Shown here piece by piece: positions 33,200 to 43,818 of a stretch of DNA of 64,000 bases; position 1 is the first letter of the stretch; the number at the start of each line of letters is the position of its first letter. Under the pieces are notes generated by a model. The model saw only the letters and a list, made by a program, of their open reading frames with translations, was not told the origin of the DNA and did not search any database. Origin of the DNA: Galeopsis tetrahit (taxonomy: Eukaryota > Streptophyta > Magnoliopsida > Lamiales > Lamiaceae); contig OY776121.1 in the NCBI GenBank assembly GCA_963675135.1, positions 68,526,265 to 68,590,264 on the forward strand, given 5' to 3'. The position numbers were made by a program, and so were the translations under genes.

Positions 33200-33869
33200 T
33201 ATTTCAGAGGGACTTGGGGTAGACATGATGGGTTTTTTTTTTTTTTTGTTGTTGAATGGAAGATTTGGAAAATAGAAAGGGGGAAGAAGAAGCGGATGGA
33301 TTCCTCTGTTTTACTGGTGTTCCATCCTACTCGATCTTTAACACGTGTCATCCTTAATTTTATAGAACGTTGATTTTTTTTAATATGACATGTGTCAATT
33401 ATGCATATAGTGGAACATAATGTGGAACAAGTGATTTCAATCCAAGAAGAAGATGATGAAAATGAGAGGGAGGGAGCGGTAGCTTGTAAAAGGAACCAAA
33501 CAACTATCAAGGGGTGGTGCATCTATTTTCGACAACTTGTAGGGGAAGTGCATCAATCGGGGGTGTGCATCCCTCCAAAATGGAGGTGTAAATAGTCAAA
33601 CTCATTTTAATTTCTTCTTTTATCCTACAAAATACATAAATCACCACTTTTCTTCCAATCACGTGAATTTATTCAAAATAGAGCAATATAATCGTAAAAT
33701 TATATAAAATTAAATTCAAAACGTACACTAAAATTATAAAGTGTACAAATTCCACCCGAATCAGGCATTGAGGTCGGTGGCAGATCCAAAATTGTGAAAT
33801 TGGGAATACAATCGATAAATTACGAGGAATTGAAGTATCGAACAAATGTATACAAACATATATTTATAA
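33200..33869. other. junction between the two receptor copies
   Basis: A T-run, AT-rich sequence and a short TACAAATTCCACCCGAATCA word (33744-33763) recalling the start of the array LTR (complement of TGATTCGGGTGGAATTT). No gene. Confidence 0.4.
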
Positions 33870-36800
33870 TTAATATATCACTCCAGAAAGATCATTCCGA
33901 GATAAATCCAACGTTGTCAAGCCTTTAATATTCCCCAAAGTGTCGGGGATAGATCCTCCAAACTTATTATTCGACAATGATAGGAATTCCAACGATCTAC
34001 AATCGCCAATAGTGCTTGGAATATTACCTGTAAACTGATTAGACGACAAGTCTAGCCAATTAACTTGCCAGGTTCCAATCCGTGGAGAAACTTGACCACT
34101 CAAATTGTTTGAGGACAAATCAAGAATCACCAGGCTCGATAGATCCCAAAATTTGGAAGGAATTGTAGAGTTGAGCTTGTTTGAAGCCAAAGAAACCGAT
34201 CTTAAGGAATTAAGGTCACCAATACATTCATGTATGGGGCCGGTGAGCAAATTATAACTCAGATTCAACGCCCCCAAATTAGTCAGCTGGCAAAGCTCAT
34301 CAGGGATATAACCTTGCAGTTGATTGTCACCAAGATGCATATCTTGGAGGTTATTTAGCTGACTAATTGTTGCCGGGATGGATCCAGTAAGCCGATTTTC
34401 AAATAATTGTATGGATTGCAAACCAGACAAGTTTCCAATCTGCCTAGGAATATCGCCATTAATGTTGCAAGTCCCCGCCCAAATCCTGTACAAAGAAGAA
34501 GAAAAATTCCCAATTGAAGCTGGAAGTATACCATTCAACGGATTGTCTGTTATCTCCAGGGTCTCCAAATTTCGACAATTAGTTAAAGAGGAGATGAAAT
34601 CCAATTCTTGAGTGGGAGATTCGGCCCCTGTCAAATTATTTTCCCAAAGGCGAAGGGCTTGCAAGTTTATGAGATTGCCAAAATTTGGAATGGGGCCACT
34701 TAATGAGTTTCTGTTGAGTTCCAAGATAGTAAGCTGAGATATATTGGCATAAGATGTCGGAATTTGGCCCGTGAATCTGTTATAATGTAAGATGAGTTTT
34801 TCAAGACTGAAAATGGAAAGCCCCATGTTTGAAGGAATGCTGCCGTTGAACAGATTTTGCTGAAGCCATAGTTGGGTCAACGTGGATATGTTGAATATGG
34901 AAGAGGGAAGAGGACCAGATAAGTTGTTGTAGGCCGCTAAAAGGGCCTCAAGGTATGCCAGATTACCAACCTCTTCTGGTAATTCACCTACTCAGGAATA
35001 TTGCACGATTTTTTTTAGTTAAAACTAGAACTTCATGTCTTTCATACATTTAGGCAGGGCAGACAGAAATACCAAATAAAAAAAACAAGACTAATATACC
35101 ACTGTTAATTACAACAAATCTCCCTATAATTATTCTATTCTTACTCTCAATCTCAATCCTATTGAAAAATATGAGTAATGATTATCTTATTTATGAGCTT
35201 AAGTAGCGATATTGATCATCTTTTATTCCCATTAAACTATAATTGTCCAATACTCATTAATTTTGAATGTCATTCATATTCAAAATTTTCAACCAAACAC
35301 TACCTTAGTACTTTTGAAATTGGATGAATTGAAAATTAGGATAAATTTTCCGAAAATCTCTTGCTGTTTGAAAATATTGCTCGAAATCCCATTATAATTT
35401 GAAAATTGCACCAAACCCTTTGTATAGTTTATTAAACTAAGAAAACATTCCCTTTAAAAAAAATAAAGAAGTTAATGAATTTAAATATTTTTTTTCATTT
35501 CCTGTGTTATGTCCTTCATGTATAAGACTTCAATATTTAAAAAAATACTTCTTTCATCCATCAAAAGTGTATTCAATTATATTTAAATAGTATCCAGAAA
35601 AGAAAATAGTTTAATTTCTCTTATCAATCTTCGGATCTTTTGAAACCTGTATTGGACTAATGTACTCCCTCTGTATCATGATTCATGATGTTTTATAGGG
35701 CCAGCAATTTGGACCCAACTCGATGGGCCCGCCCGGCCAATCTGGTGGGCCAAATGAACTAGGCTGAATTTGGCCCGTCGGCCCATGGACAGCCCGTTTG
35801 GCCCGATCAATTTTTTTTAGACAAAAAAATAATTAAAATAAGTAAAATACATTATTTTTAAATATTATTGTATTTTTTATTTTATTTTGACTTTGAAATT
35901 TGAACTTATAAATTATTTATATAGTGTAATGTCACATTAGTCATGTATATTTTTAATTATAATTATTTGTATAAATAAGTATGTGACCAATACATGACAA
36001 GATTTATATATATATATATATATATAATTTTTACTAAAAATATTTTTAAAAAAAATTATTTCATGGGCTGGACCGGCCCGCTAGCCCAGCGAGCTAGAGT
36101 GTGCTATGTTGGACTCAAATTTTATAGGTCCGACTAATTCATAGGTCGGCCTGACTCAACCCATGAACAACATTTGGTCCGATGGACTGGACTGGGCTGC
36201 CCGATTTACCAGCTATAATGTTTTAGGCTCAAATTATTGTATCAATTTACTTGATATTTATCTATTTTCACCCCCCTCTTTTTCTAATTTACTAATGTAC
36301 TAAACACATTTGTATTTTGAACTAGCTAGCTAGCTAGCTATTCAGAGCATAATTCGTTAAACACAGAGCATTCTAAGACATGCAAAATACTGCCAAATAT
36401 TTAATTAGTGGAGTAATCGAAATGATGTACAAGATTCTAAACGTACCGGTGAAGATATTAGAAGAAAAATCCAGCACTGTCAAGGAGGTGAGATTTCCAA
36501 TTTGCTTTGGTATGGTACCTGTTTAATGTTTATGTTACATGTACAATACAATCATCATCCACTTTTAGATCGATCGAGAGATATATAAAATTAATGCCTC
36601 TTTCTTTGCACCGCGAATAAATTAATTTAATTTAATATACCTGTCAAGTGGTTCGTATAAAGATAAAATTCCTGAATGTGTAATAGATTGTAGGGAATGT
36701 CATCAGGGATGCTACCAGATAGTTGATTATCCGACAGGTCTATGATTATCACAGAAGAAAGGTTGAAGATAGAGGGTGGAATACTTCCTGCATATATGTT

Positions 36801-37865
36801 AATGTTAGTATAAAAATAAATCTGATGGAGGAGTATATATATTTTAATTAATTCGACTATTATCCCAATTAATATATACTGTATGTAATAGATTGTAGTA
36901 GAGAGGGTCATCTGGGATGGTACCAGATAGTTGGTTATCGGATAGTTCCATGAATGTCAGAGAAGAAAGGTTGAAGATAGATGATGGAATACTTCCTGCA
37001 TGCATATATGTTAATGTTAATTATAAAAATAAATCTGATCTGATGGATGATGATCCAAGTATATTTTAATTAATTCGACTATATATATACCTGTGAATTG
37101 GTTTGACCATAGAGCTAACATTGTGAGGTTGCTTAAATTCCCAATTTCAGTTGGAATGGTGCCGCTAAAGTGGTTTCCCCCAAACCTCAGCTCTTCCATC
37201 TCCCTGCACTTGTATATATTCGCCGGAATCCTCCCCGAAAACTGATTTCCAGTGAGATACATAGCTCTCAGCCTTGGAGTATTGCTGCATATATCATCTG
37301 CAGGGAGACTACCAGATACCTCATTATATCTCATATCTATTTCCACCAACGAAGATATGTTGAACAGAGCATTTGGCATGGACCCCGAAAAGGAGTTGTT
37401 ACTCAGGCCTACATATTGCAGTTGACTTAACATTCCAAACCACGGCGGTATTTCTCCGGAGAGGTTGTTGAACCCCATATTTATCTCCTCTAAACGACGC
37501 AAATTAGAGAGCTGAGAAGGTAAGATGCCTGTCAAATTGTTGGAGCTCATGTCTAAAGATCGAAGAAATGTTAAGTTTCCGATGTGTGGGGGGATTGTTC
37601 CCACGAGTTGGTAGCCGGAAACATTGAGGGCGGTGACCCTACGGTGTTTTAAGCCGCAGGTAACACCAATCCAAGAACAAGTGGGAGTATTGGTCGACCA
37701 ATTTTTTGTGACAACATTTTGTGGGTCTAAAGTAGTGATGGAAGTTTTGAAGGCGAGTAGGGCCTCTTCATCTGTAGTAAAATTTGTGGAGGAGGAAATG
37801 GGTGTGACAATTTTAAATAACAAAAGTGTAAGAGCCAATGCAAATTTAGAGAATGTGGTCTCCAT
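33870..37865 (-). pseudogene. LRR-XII receptor-like protein, 5' copy (ectodomain only)
   Basis: Minus strand. Exon 1 (37865-37091) encodes a signal peptide (METTFSKFALALTLLLF), the LRR N-terminal cap with TDEEALLAFK and CSWIGVTC, and about seven LRRs. Further exons, all phase 1: 36787-36641 (147 bp), 36518-36447 (72 bp, one 24-residue LRR) and 34987-33870. A degenerate relative of the 147 bp exon starts at 36995 but lacks its 3' part and a phase-compatible donor. The last exon ends SRNDLSGVIY-stop, cut in mid-LRR, with no transmembrane helix or kinase. About 670 bp of this exon is repeated in the 3' copy about 1,360 bp downstream. Either a truncated receptor-like protein or half of a gene split by internal duplication. 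Confidence 0.82.
35696..36217. mobile_element. hAT-like MITE in the receptor intron
   Basis: 522 bp. Ends TAGGGCCAGCAATTTGG and CCGATTTACCAGCTATA (imperfect inverted repeats) between 8 bp duplications ATGTTTTA (35688-35695, 36218-36225). The 8 bp duplication and the TAGGGCnxGCAA-type end fit hAT. GC-rich GGCCC arms enclose an AT-rich core with a TA microsatellite at 36006-36026. No transposase. Confidence 0.82.
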
Positions 37866-37926
37866 TCAATTGCTATTTCTTTTGATTTGATTTAGCTACT
37901 GGTTGTTGGTTCACTACTCACATATA

Positions 37927-37934
37927 TATTTATA
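37927..37934 (-). promoter_or_regulatory. TATA box of the receptor gene
   Basis: TATAAATA on the minus strand, 62 bp upstream of the exon 1 ATG. The fold-back element begins only 7 bp further upstream. Confidence 0.6.
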
Positions 37935-37940
37935 GGTAAA

Positions 37941-38127
37941 GTCTAGTATGCACTCGAGTGCATGCTGTGCACCCTAGTCCATGTGCACTTTTCAGTTTAC
38001 TGACTTACACTTTTTGATAATGGTGTTGCACTTTTCAATTATTACTCATTTACCAAAAAGTGTAAGTTAGTAAACTGAAAAGTGCACATGGACTAGGGTG
38101 CACAACATGCACTCGAGTCCATGGCAG
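37941..38127. mobile_element. fold-back (hairpin) element upstream of the receptor gene
   Basis: Two arms of about 75 bp, nearly perfect inverted copies (CACTCGAGTGCATGCTGTGC... against ...GCACAACATGCACTCGAG), separated by about 35 bp. A transcript would form a long hairpin. The class is not clear: the ends AGTCTAG/GGCAGACC match poorly and I see no sure target duplication. Confidence 0.75.
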
Positions 38128-38922
38128 ACCAACCCATATTTATATATCGGTTTTTGATACAGTGTGAACATTTGCAAATTGAAGTTGATTTTTTATGGTC
38201 ATAGTTGGAAAAGTATACTTGTGTGAGTGGAAACTGGAAAGACGAGATTTTCCAAGTCAATGTTTAATTGATTTTTCCGTTCCTTTTGAGCTAATTGATT
38301 GCTTCCGCCGGTTAAGACTGGATGATGGGACAAACTTTATATCCTTCCTGGTCCCTCGGAAATTGGTAAACAAGTCCTTCAACTTTGATTTATTGATAAA
38401 AATGTCCTATAAGTAATCACATTTTCTACAACTCTTTGATAAAAATGTCCTGCGAATATAACTTCATGTAAAAATACATTCACACGTACAAATACTACTC
38501 ATCCATTTTTATAATTTTCATTTAAGTTTGACATAATTTTTTTAAAATTGATTGTTTATATAAAAAATAAAAGTTTGATGCTAAAAATAAAGTAATGTGT
38601 GAATAATATTTTTTATTTAAAAATTTTGAATTATAAAATTGAACAAAAAAAGTTGAAATTACTTCCCCGCCCCTTATTTAAGGACTAATTACTTCTGGAC
38701 AAGGATTTTAATATATGAATTTTTTATTAGTATTATAAGTAAGAGATAAAGAGTGGAGGTTGTAAAGACTTTTCAACTTAAAAAGTGATAGAGATGTTTT
38801 TCTAGGGCGAAAATAGTAATAGTAGTGACATGATATATTTTGAAGGGATAAAAAAAAAGTTTTTTTACTAATTTAAATACGAATCATTAAGTAACAGAAA
38901 AAAAAAATAGCAAAATGAATTA
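38128..38922. other. AT-rich spacer, no gene
   Basis: The phrase TGATAAAAATGTCCT occurs at 38394 and 38441 and again at 40675, beyond the copia fragment. No coding potential. Confidence 0.45.
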
Positions 38923-39217
38923 CTCTCTCGGTCCCAAGATTACTTGCACGGTTTGACCGGCACGTTGTTTAAAAAAAGTGAATTTAGTGGTTGGTGATGT
39001 AAGATAAAGAAGGAGTATTTTAGGTAATTTGGTGAGGTGTTTAGTGAATATGATGATGTGTAAAGTAAAATGTATGTAAAAAGGTGGTGGCAATTTAGAA
39101 AATAAAATGATGTTGGGAGGGTATTAATTTTGTGGGTATTTCCATATTAAGAGTGTGCAAGTAATTTTGGGACGTCCAAATAAGGAAAGTGTGCAAGTAA
39201 TCACGGGACGGAGGGAG
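38923..39217. mobile_element. Stowaway-like MITE
   Basis: 295 bp, CTCTCTCGGTCCCAAGATTA ... TCACGGGACGGAGGGAG with TA on each side. The arms TTACTTGCAC/GTGCAAGTAA pair. A relative lies at 48562 (shared TTTAGTGGTTGGTGATGTAA). Confidence 0.8.
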
Positions 39218-39439
39218 TATTAAATAGGATACGGAGAAAGTATAAAATACGGCGGAGGGAGTAATATATGGTAAGTTTGCGGGGGTGGAGTCTACAAAAA
39301 TCAAGACTCTCTTATGTATATGTGAGTGTTATCTCATAATCTCAAAATCAGCACAGTAAACTACTGAGCTGATAGGATCAAATAAGATGACTTAGGCCTT
39401 ATCAGATGAGTTGAAGGGTTTTAATTAGATGAGAAGGTG

Positions 39440-39640
39440 ATGCTTAGAGTTCAGCACAGTAAGATCAGCACAGTACTGGACTAAGATCAGTACTTCAGCA
39501 GACTGGACTAAGATCAGTACTTCAGCAGAGTAGATTAGCTCAGTACCAGATCAGCACAGTACTTGGGTCAGCACAGTACCAGGTCAGCACAGTACTTGGG
39601 TCAGCACAGTACTTGGTCAGTGCAGTTAAGATCAGCATAG
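39440..39640 (+). repeat. CAGCACAGTACT minisatellite
   Basis: About ten imperfect copies of a 17-30 bp word around GATCAGCACAGTACTtGG, some joined into longer units (GACTGGACTAAGATCAGTAC twice). Non-coding. Confidence 0.8.
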
Positions 39641-40274
39641 TATGGAGTCTATCAGCAGAGTTAGCTTTTGATCATCAGAGCAGAAGAGTTGGGTATCAGA
39701 ACACTAAGTAGTGATCTGATCTTTATGGGCAAGTCTTCTGGTTCGAAGTTAGTTAGTTTAACTAACAGTTTTACAGTTACAACAACTTGAGGGCATAACT
39801 ACCATTTCAGTTGGGCAATAACAGAGCACATGGGTTGTTACAAGCGGTTGCAAACGGTTGATAACTACTCAAAACAGTTCCTAACAGCAGCAACTACCTT
39901 TGGTCCTTATATACTCTTGTTTGTGTACATTGTAAAGGTTGGATGAGAGATTTAGTACGTTACTGTATTCTTTGAGTTGTGTGAGTTCACGAGTGAAGTG
40001 AGGAAATATCCAATTCCGAGTGAATGAGTGTGTAAACATTCTTTATCAATCAAAGAAGTACTAGTCTGGTCCAGTGGATGTAGATCACATTGATCGAACC
40101 ACTTAAATGCTTGTGTGCTGTTTGTCTCGTTGCTTACTTTTCTGAATTACTATCCTAGAGCAGTTATTTCTTCTATATTCAAGTGTTCTAATTAGTTGGA
40201 GACGTCTAACCGATCGGAATCATCTTGACAATTGACGACGTCTGTGGGAAACCGAAGTAGCTGCAGATCTAAAG

Positions 40275-40652
40275 ATGGGGAATTCTACCAAGTACAATAT
40301 AGAGAAGTTTACAGGCACTGGAGATTTTGGGCTGTGGAAGGTCAAGATGCAGGCCCTCCTTGAACATCAAGGATTATTCGAAGCTCTCGAAGAATCCGAA
40401 GAGATTGTAGAAGAATCTGCAACAACTGCGGCTGAAAGGAGCAAGTTGCTCAGGAAAGCTCGAAGCACGATCCTACTCTGCCTTGGAGATAAGGTCTTGA
40501 GGGAGGTTGCTAAAGAGAAGTCAGCGAAGGAGGTTTGGGATAAGCTTGAGAAGCTATATATGGTGAAAACTCTTGCTAACCGACTCTATTCGAAACAGAA
40601 GCTGTATGCCTTTAGAATGAGAGATGACAAACCCTTTAGAATAAGAGATTAA
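40275..40652 (+). pseudogene. copia Gag, N-terminal fragment
   Basis: 125 residues starting MGNSTKYNIEKFTGTGDFGLW. They contain the plant copia Gag (UBN2-type) signatures LWKVKMQALLE, EVWDKLEKLY and LANRLYSKQKLYAFRM. Tork/Tnt1-type proteins look like this. Full Gag would continue for 150 or more residues to a CCHC knuckle; this copy ends PFRIRD-stop at the truncation. It differs in lineage from copia-1 and copia-2, whose Gag starts are unrelated at this level. Confidence 0.8.
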
Positions 40653-41499
40653 TTATTAATATATAAGTTATATTGATAAAAATGTCCTATCAATATAACT
40701 TATATATTTGCACTTAAAAATATTACTCTCTCCAACTATGGAGTATAATTTAACAAGCAGAGATAAAATACCAATTGGGATATGTTACAGATTCTTCCAT
40801 ACTTTTATAAATATGAGCTTATTCAATTCTATTTAGACATGTTTGTTTTGAGATTTTGAGGGATTTCAAAATCTAGTGGATTTTAAAATTATAATGTTTT
40901 TCATATTTTGTGTTTATTTTAAGATTTATATACGGTAGAATTTAACTTTATAGAATATGATTATAGATTTTATAGGTATTTATATAGAGTTTGTAGGTAT
41001 TTATAGGATTGACTTTTATAGGTATTTATAGGGTGTGATTTTGAATCCTGAATCAAATCTGTAACCGGGTGGAGTTTCGAAATCTCAAATCTGAATTTCT
41101 CATCCCAAAACAAATATGCCCTTTGGACTTTCCTCAAGCTATTATTCTATTCCTTTTTTTTATCATTATATTCCTCCCACTCAATTATAATACTACTCCC
41201 TCTGTTAGTGAAAGGTACTCAATCTTTTTTTTTTTTTAACTATTCTTTCTCAAATTTCATTATATTCTTTTTTCTCTCCATCACATCACTTCTAATACAT
41301 CTACTTATTATATTAGTATTTCTTAACCTCCGTACCCAAAGCTCGTGGGGAGCTTTCCTCAGGACGGAGGTGACACGTGATTTTACTAACACGTTCCCCT
41401 CAAGTATAAGAGGTTCGTATGTAATAAAAGCAAGACCCAGTTAAATTATCGGTCCGTGGGACTAGATTGATCAAGTAGCCTTAGTGTGTATGTTGTTCT
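40653..41499. other. AT-rich spacer, no gene
   Basis: A lone MITE-like end ACTCCCTCTGTTAGTG at 41194. GAGCTTTCCTCAGGACGGAG at 41349 may be another remnant. No coding potential. Confidence 0.4.
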
Positions 41500-43060
41500 T
41501 TGAATATAGTAAAGAGTCATGGTTTGTGCAAATGTAAAGGAAAATCACAAATAACAACTAATGATAAGCAAATACTAAATATAATAATGATGGAAATCAA
41601 ATGGAGAGAGGGAGTGTTCGGGTGTTCGTCCTTGTGTGGAATCGATGTTAATAGTCGAATTCTATGTGTAATTCATTGGATGGAATTTGGTAGAAGCAAT
41701 CACTAAGCATATAACGAGTAAAGCACCTAGAATCGAGAGGATGAATAGAGGCTTTCTTACCCGGGTAATCACACGACTAGGGGGTTCGACTCTACCTAAA
41801 TTATACTAAACTAATCCCTAGTTATGTTTTTCCACTTGAATACTAACAACCAAGCTCCTATGGCCTTCTCACTAATCACTCAAATGTTAATTCACGCAAT
41901 TAATGTAGATAAATGAGATTCTAATGAAATTTACCCAACTCTCGTTGCGATAAATCAATATTAACTCATTCACTCGATTCCCAACCCTCGATTATACTAT
42001 CTACCCCGATTAACCAACTCTCGTTGCATTAATTGAGTTTTCAATACAACCTATTAATTGAGTTCTAGTAAATGATATATCAAAACCCATAAACCTAACC
42101 AATGAACTTACCAATGAATTTCACAATCAAAATCAAGCTAAAACATTAATTCCATCACAATTCTACAACACCCAAACACTAAATTGCTTAGCCCATGGCT
42201 AATTTAATGAAATTGAGGAAAGAAAATGAGAAATCAAACATACCCATGCTTAACAATAACAAAATACTCAAATTAAATGAAGATATCACCTCTTTGATTG
42301 AAAATGTAGACACAAACCTTAAAGTGCTTCAATGGAGTCTTCAATCCTTTCTTGAAATGAAATTACAACCCACAATAACAATTAAACTAAGGAAATCACT
42401 CAATTCTATGGCTAAACTAAGAAATATGAGCTAAGATGGTGCAAGATGATGAAATTTGGATGTTAGGGAGCTTGTGTGGCCTCCAATGGCTTCCCCTCAT
42501 GTGAAAAACGAATTTTTGGTCTTTTATACTCTTCCAATCAAGCTTGGCACGTGTCCCTAGGTCAAAAGTGAGAGTGGGCAAAAATTGCACTGTGACTCGG
42601 CCGAGTGGAGTAAGTAAAAAGCGTGCCACGCTTTTATCCAACAGGGACTCGGCCGAGTTGGCTCACTCGGCCGAGTGGTCTTGTAATTCCAGAAGCTACG
42701 TCTTTGGCCTTGACTCGGCCGAGTGCTCAGAAATTTTGAAACTCTCAATCTCGGCCGAGTTGCCTCCTTCCCTTCTTGTTTCATGCATAACTCTCAATCC
42801 TGATGTCCGATCGGCTCGATTCTTGTCTTGTTACGACCCTCTCTTCGATGACTTTTATGTGGTGGAATCTTTGGATTGATCCAACGGCTGGATTCTTCGT
42901 GGTTTGCTTCGAAACCTCTCGTATTACCTAGAAATCAAACAAGAATGTTCGTGTATCAAAATTTCGAGAATTAACCCACAATCACACGATTCTTGCAAGA
43001 ATAACTTGATATTTAAAGCACAATTCATCCACAAATTCGAGCAATCTCACGACAAATCAG
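41500..43060 (-). mobile_element. diverged LTR related to the array LTRs
   Basis: In the same order as the array LTRs on the plus strand: GGGTGTTCG and GTAATTCATTGG, then GCTTAGCCCATGG near 42188 (array copy at 9687), then a GC-rich palindrome cluster, then a TCGGCTCGATTCTT-like stretch (42810; array CTCGATTC at 10273) and GATCCAACGGCTGGATTC. Strong divergence; limits approximate. A PBS-like word at 43802 may belong to the same element. Confidence 0.5.
42594..42765. repeat. CTCGGCCGAG palindrome cluster
   Basis: Five copies of the perfect palindrome CTCGGCCGAG (ACTCGGCCGAGT with flanks in most), at irregular spacing. It occupies the place of the CCCGGGT/CCGGCCGGG cluster in the array LTRs. 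Confidence 0.85.
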
Positions 43061-43801
43061 GAGAGAGTATATTACGGAGTAATATGTTTCGTTTATGATT
43101 GTTTCAATTACAAGAACATTAAAACTATAGAGTTTTTTCTTTTCTTTTTTTTTTAATTTCACCGTTTAAAAAAGTTAGTCAATTTTCCTTTTAATTATCA
43201 ACTGCGGTCTGATGGCGTAAATTGACATAGAAGTATATATGTTTTTCTATAGATTTTAAGTTTCAAACTTTCAAGGGGTAAACAATTTTTAAGGGATCAT
43301 CATACAAAACTTTTATCAGGCTTCAATTGATGCTTCCGTTAGTGAACAATAAGATTGATTCTACGGATTAGTGGTCCTTATATCGTACAACCAGACTTCA
43401 AAAAATAGTCAATTTTCTTTTTTTACACAAACTAATAAAACATTTTTTGACATATAAAATTTACTATCATACTCTGTTAAGTTCTTATTTAATGTTAATT
43501 ACCAATATTAATAATTAATCTCAATAATCATTAAATTATATAGGAGTATTTTAGAGTTTAGACAAAAATGTTATAGTGAAAAGAATAGTAATTATTTTTT
43601 AGACTGGAGAGTAATTCATTTACTAATATATATTAGTGCATTAATTAAATTAGAAAGTAACATTTATTAATTAATAGAGAGTTATTATAAATTTTGTCTA
43701 ACTTGCTTTCCAGTCCAGATGAAACTTATTAATCTTTGTAAAATTTCAAATCAACACACATAATATTGGAACGAAGCGAGTATTATATTTATGTATCACT
43801 T
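43061..43801. other. AT-rich sequence, no gene
   Basis: Possibly the internal remnant of the neighbouring LTR element; nothing coding is visible. Confidence 0.35.
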
Positions 43802-43818
43802 CGTTCCCCGGCAACGGC
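43802..43818 (-). other. gypsy-type primer-binding-site remnant
   Basis: CGCCGTTGCCGGGGAAC on the minus strand, the plant gypsy form without the leading TGG. It is cut at GGCG by the start of the LINE-like sequence. Confidence 0.5.

Larger units (their letters stand above)
39310..40652 (+). mobile_element. truncated copia 5' end (LTR plus partial gag)
   Basis: Sequence from about 39310 to 40260 looks like a long LTR and leader (minisatellite, CTTATATACTC promoter-like sequence near 39907-39917, GTCTGTGGGAAACC before gag). The gag ORF follows. After 40652 the sequence becomes AT-rich and unrelated, so the rest is lost. The LTR start cannot be placed because no second copy is in view. Confidence 0.55.

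Noticed and set aside
35696..36217. Gene in the GC-rich arms within the receptor intron
   Set aside because: No open frame; 8 bp duplications and inverted ends show a hAT-like MITE.
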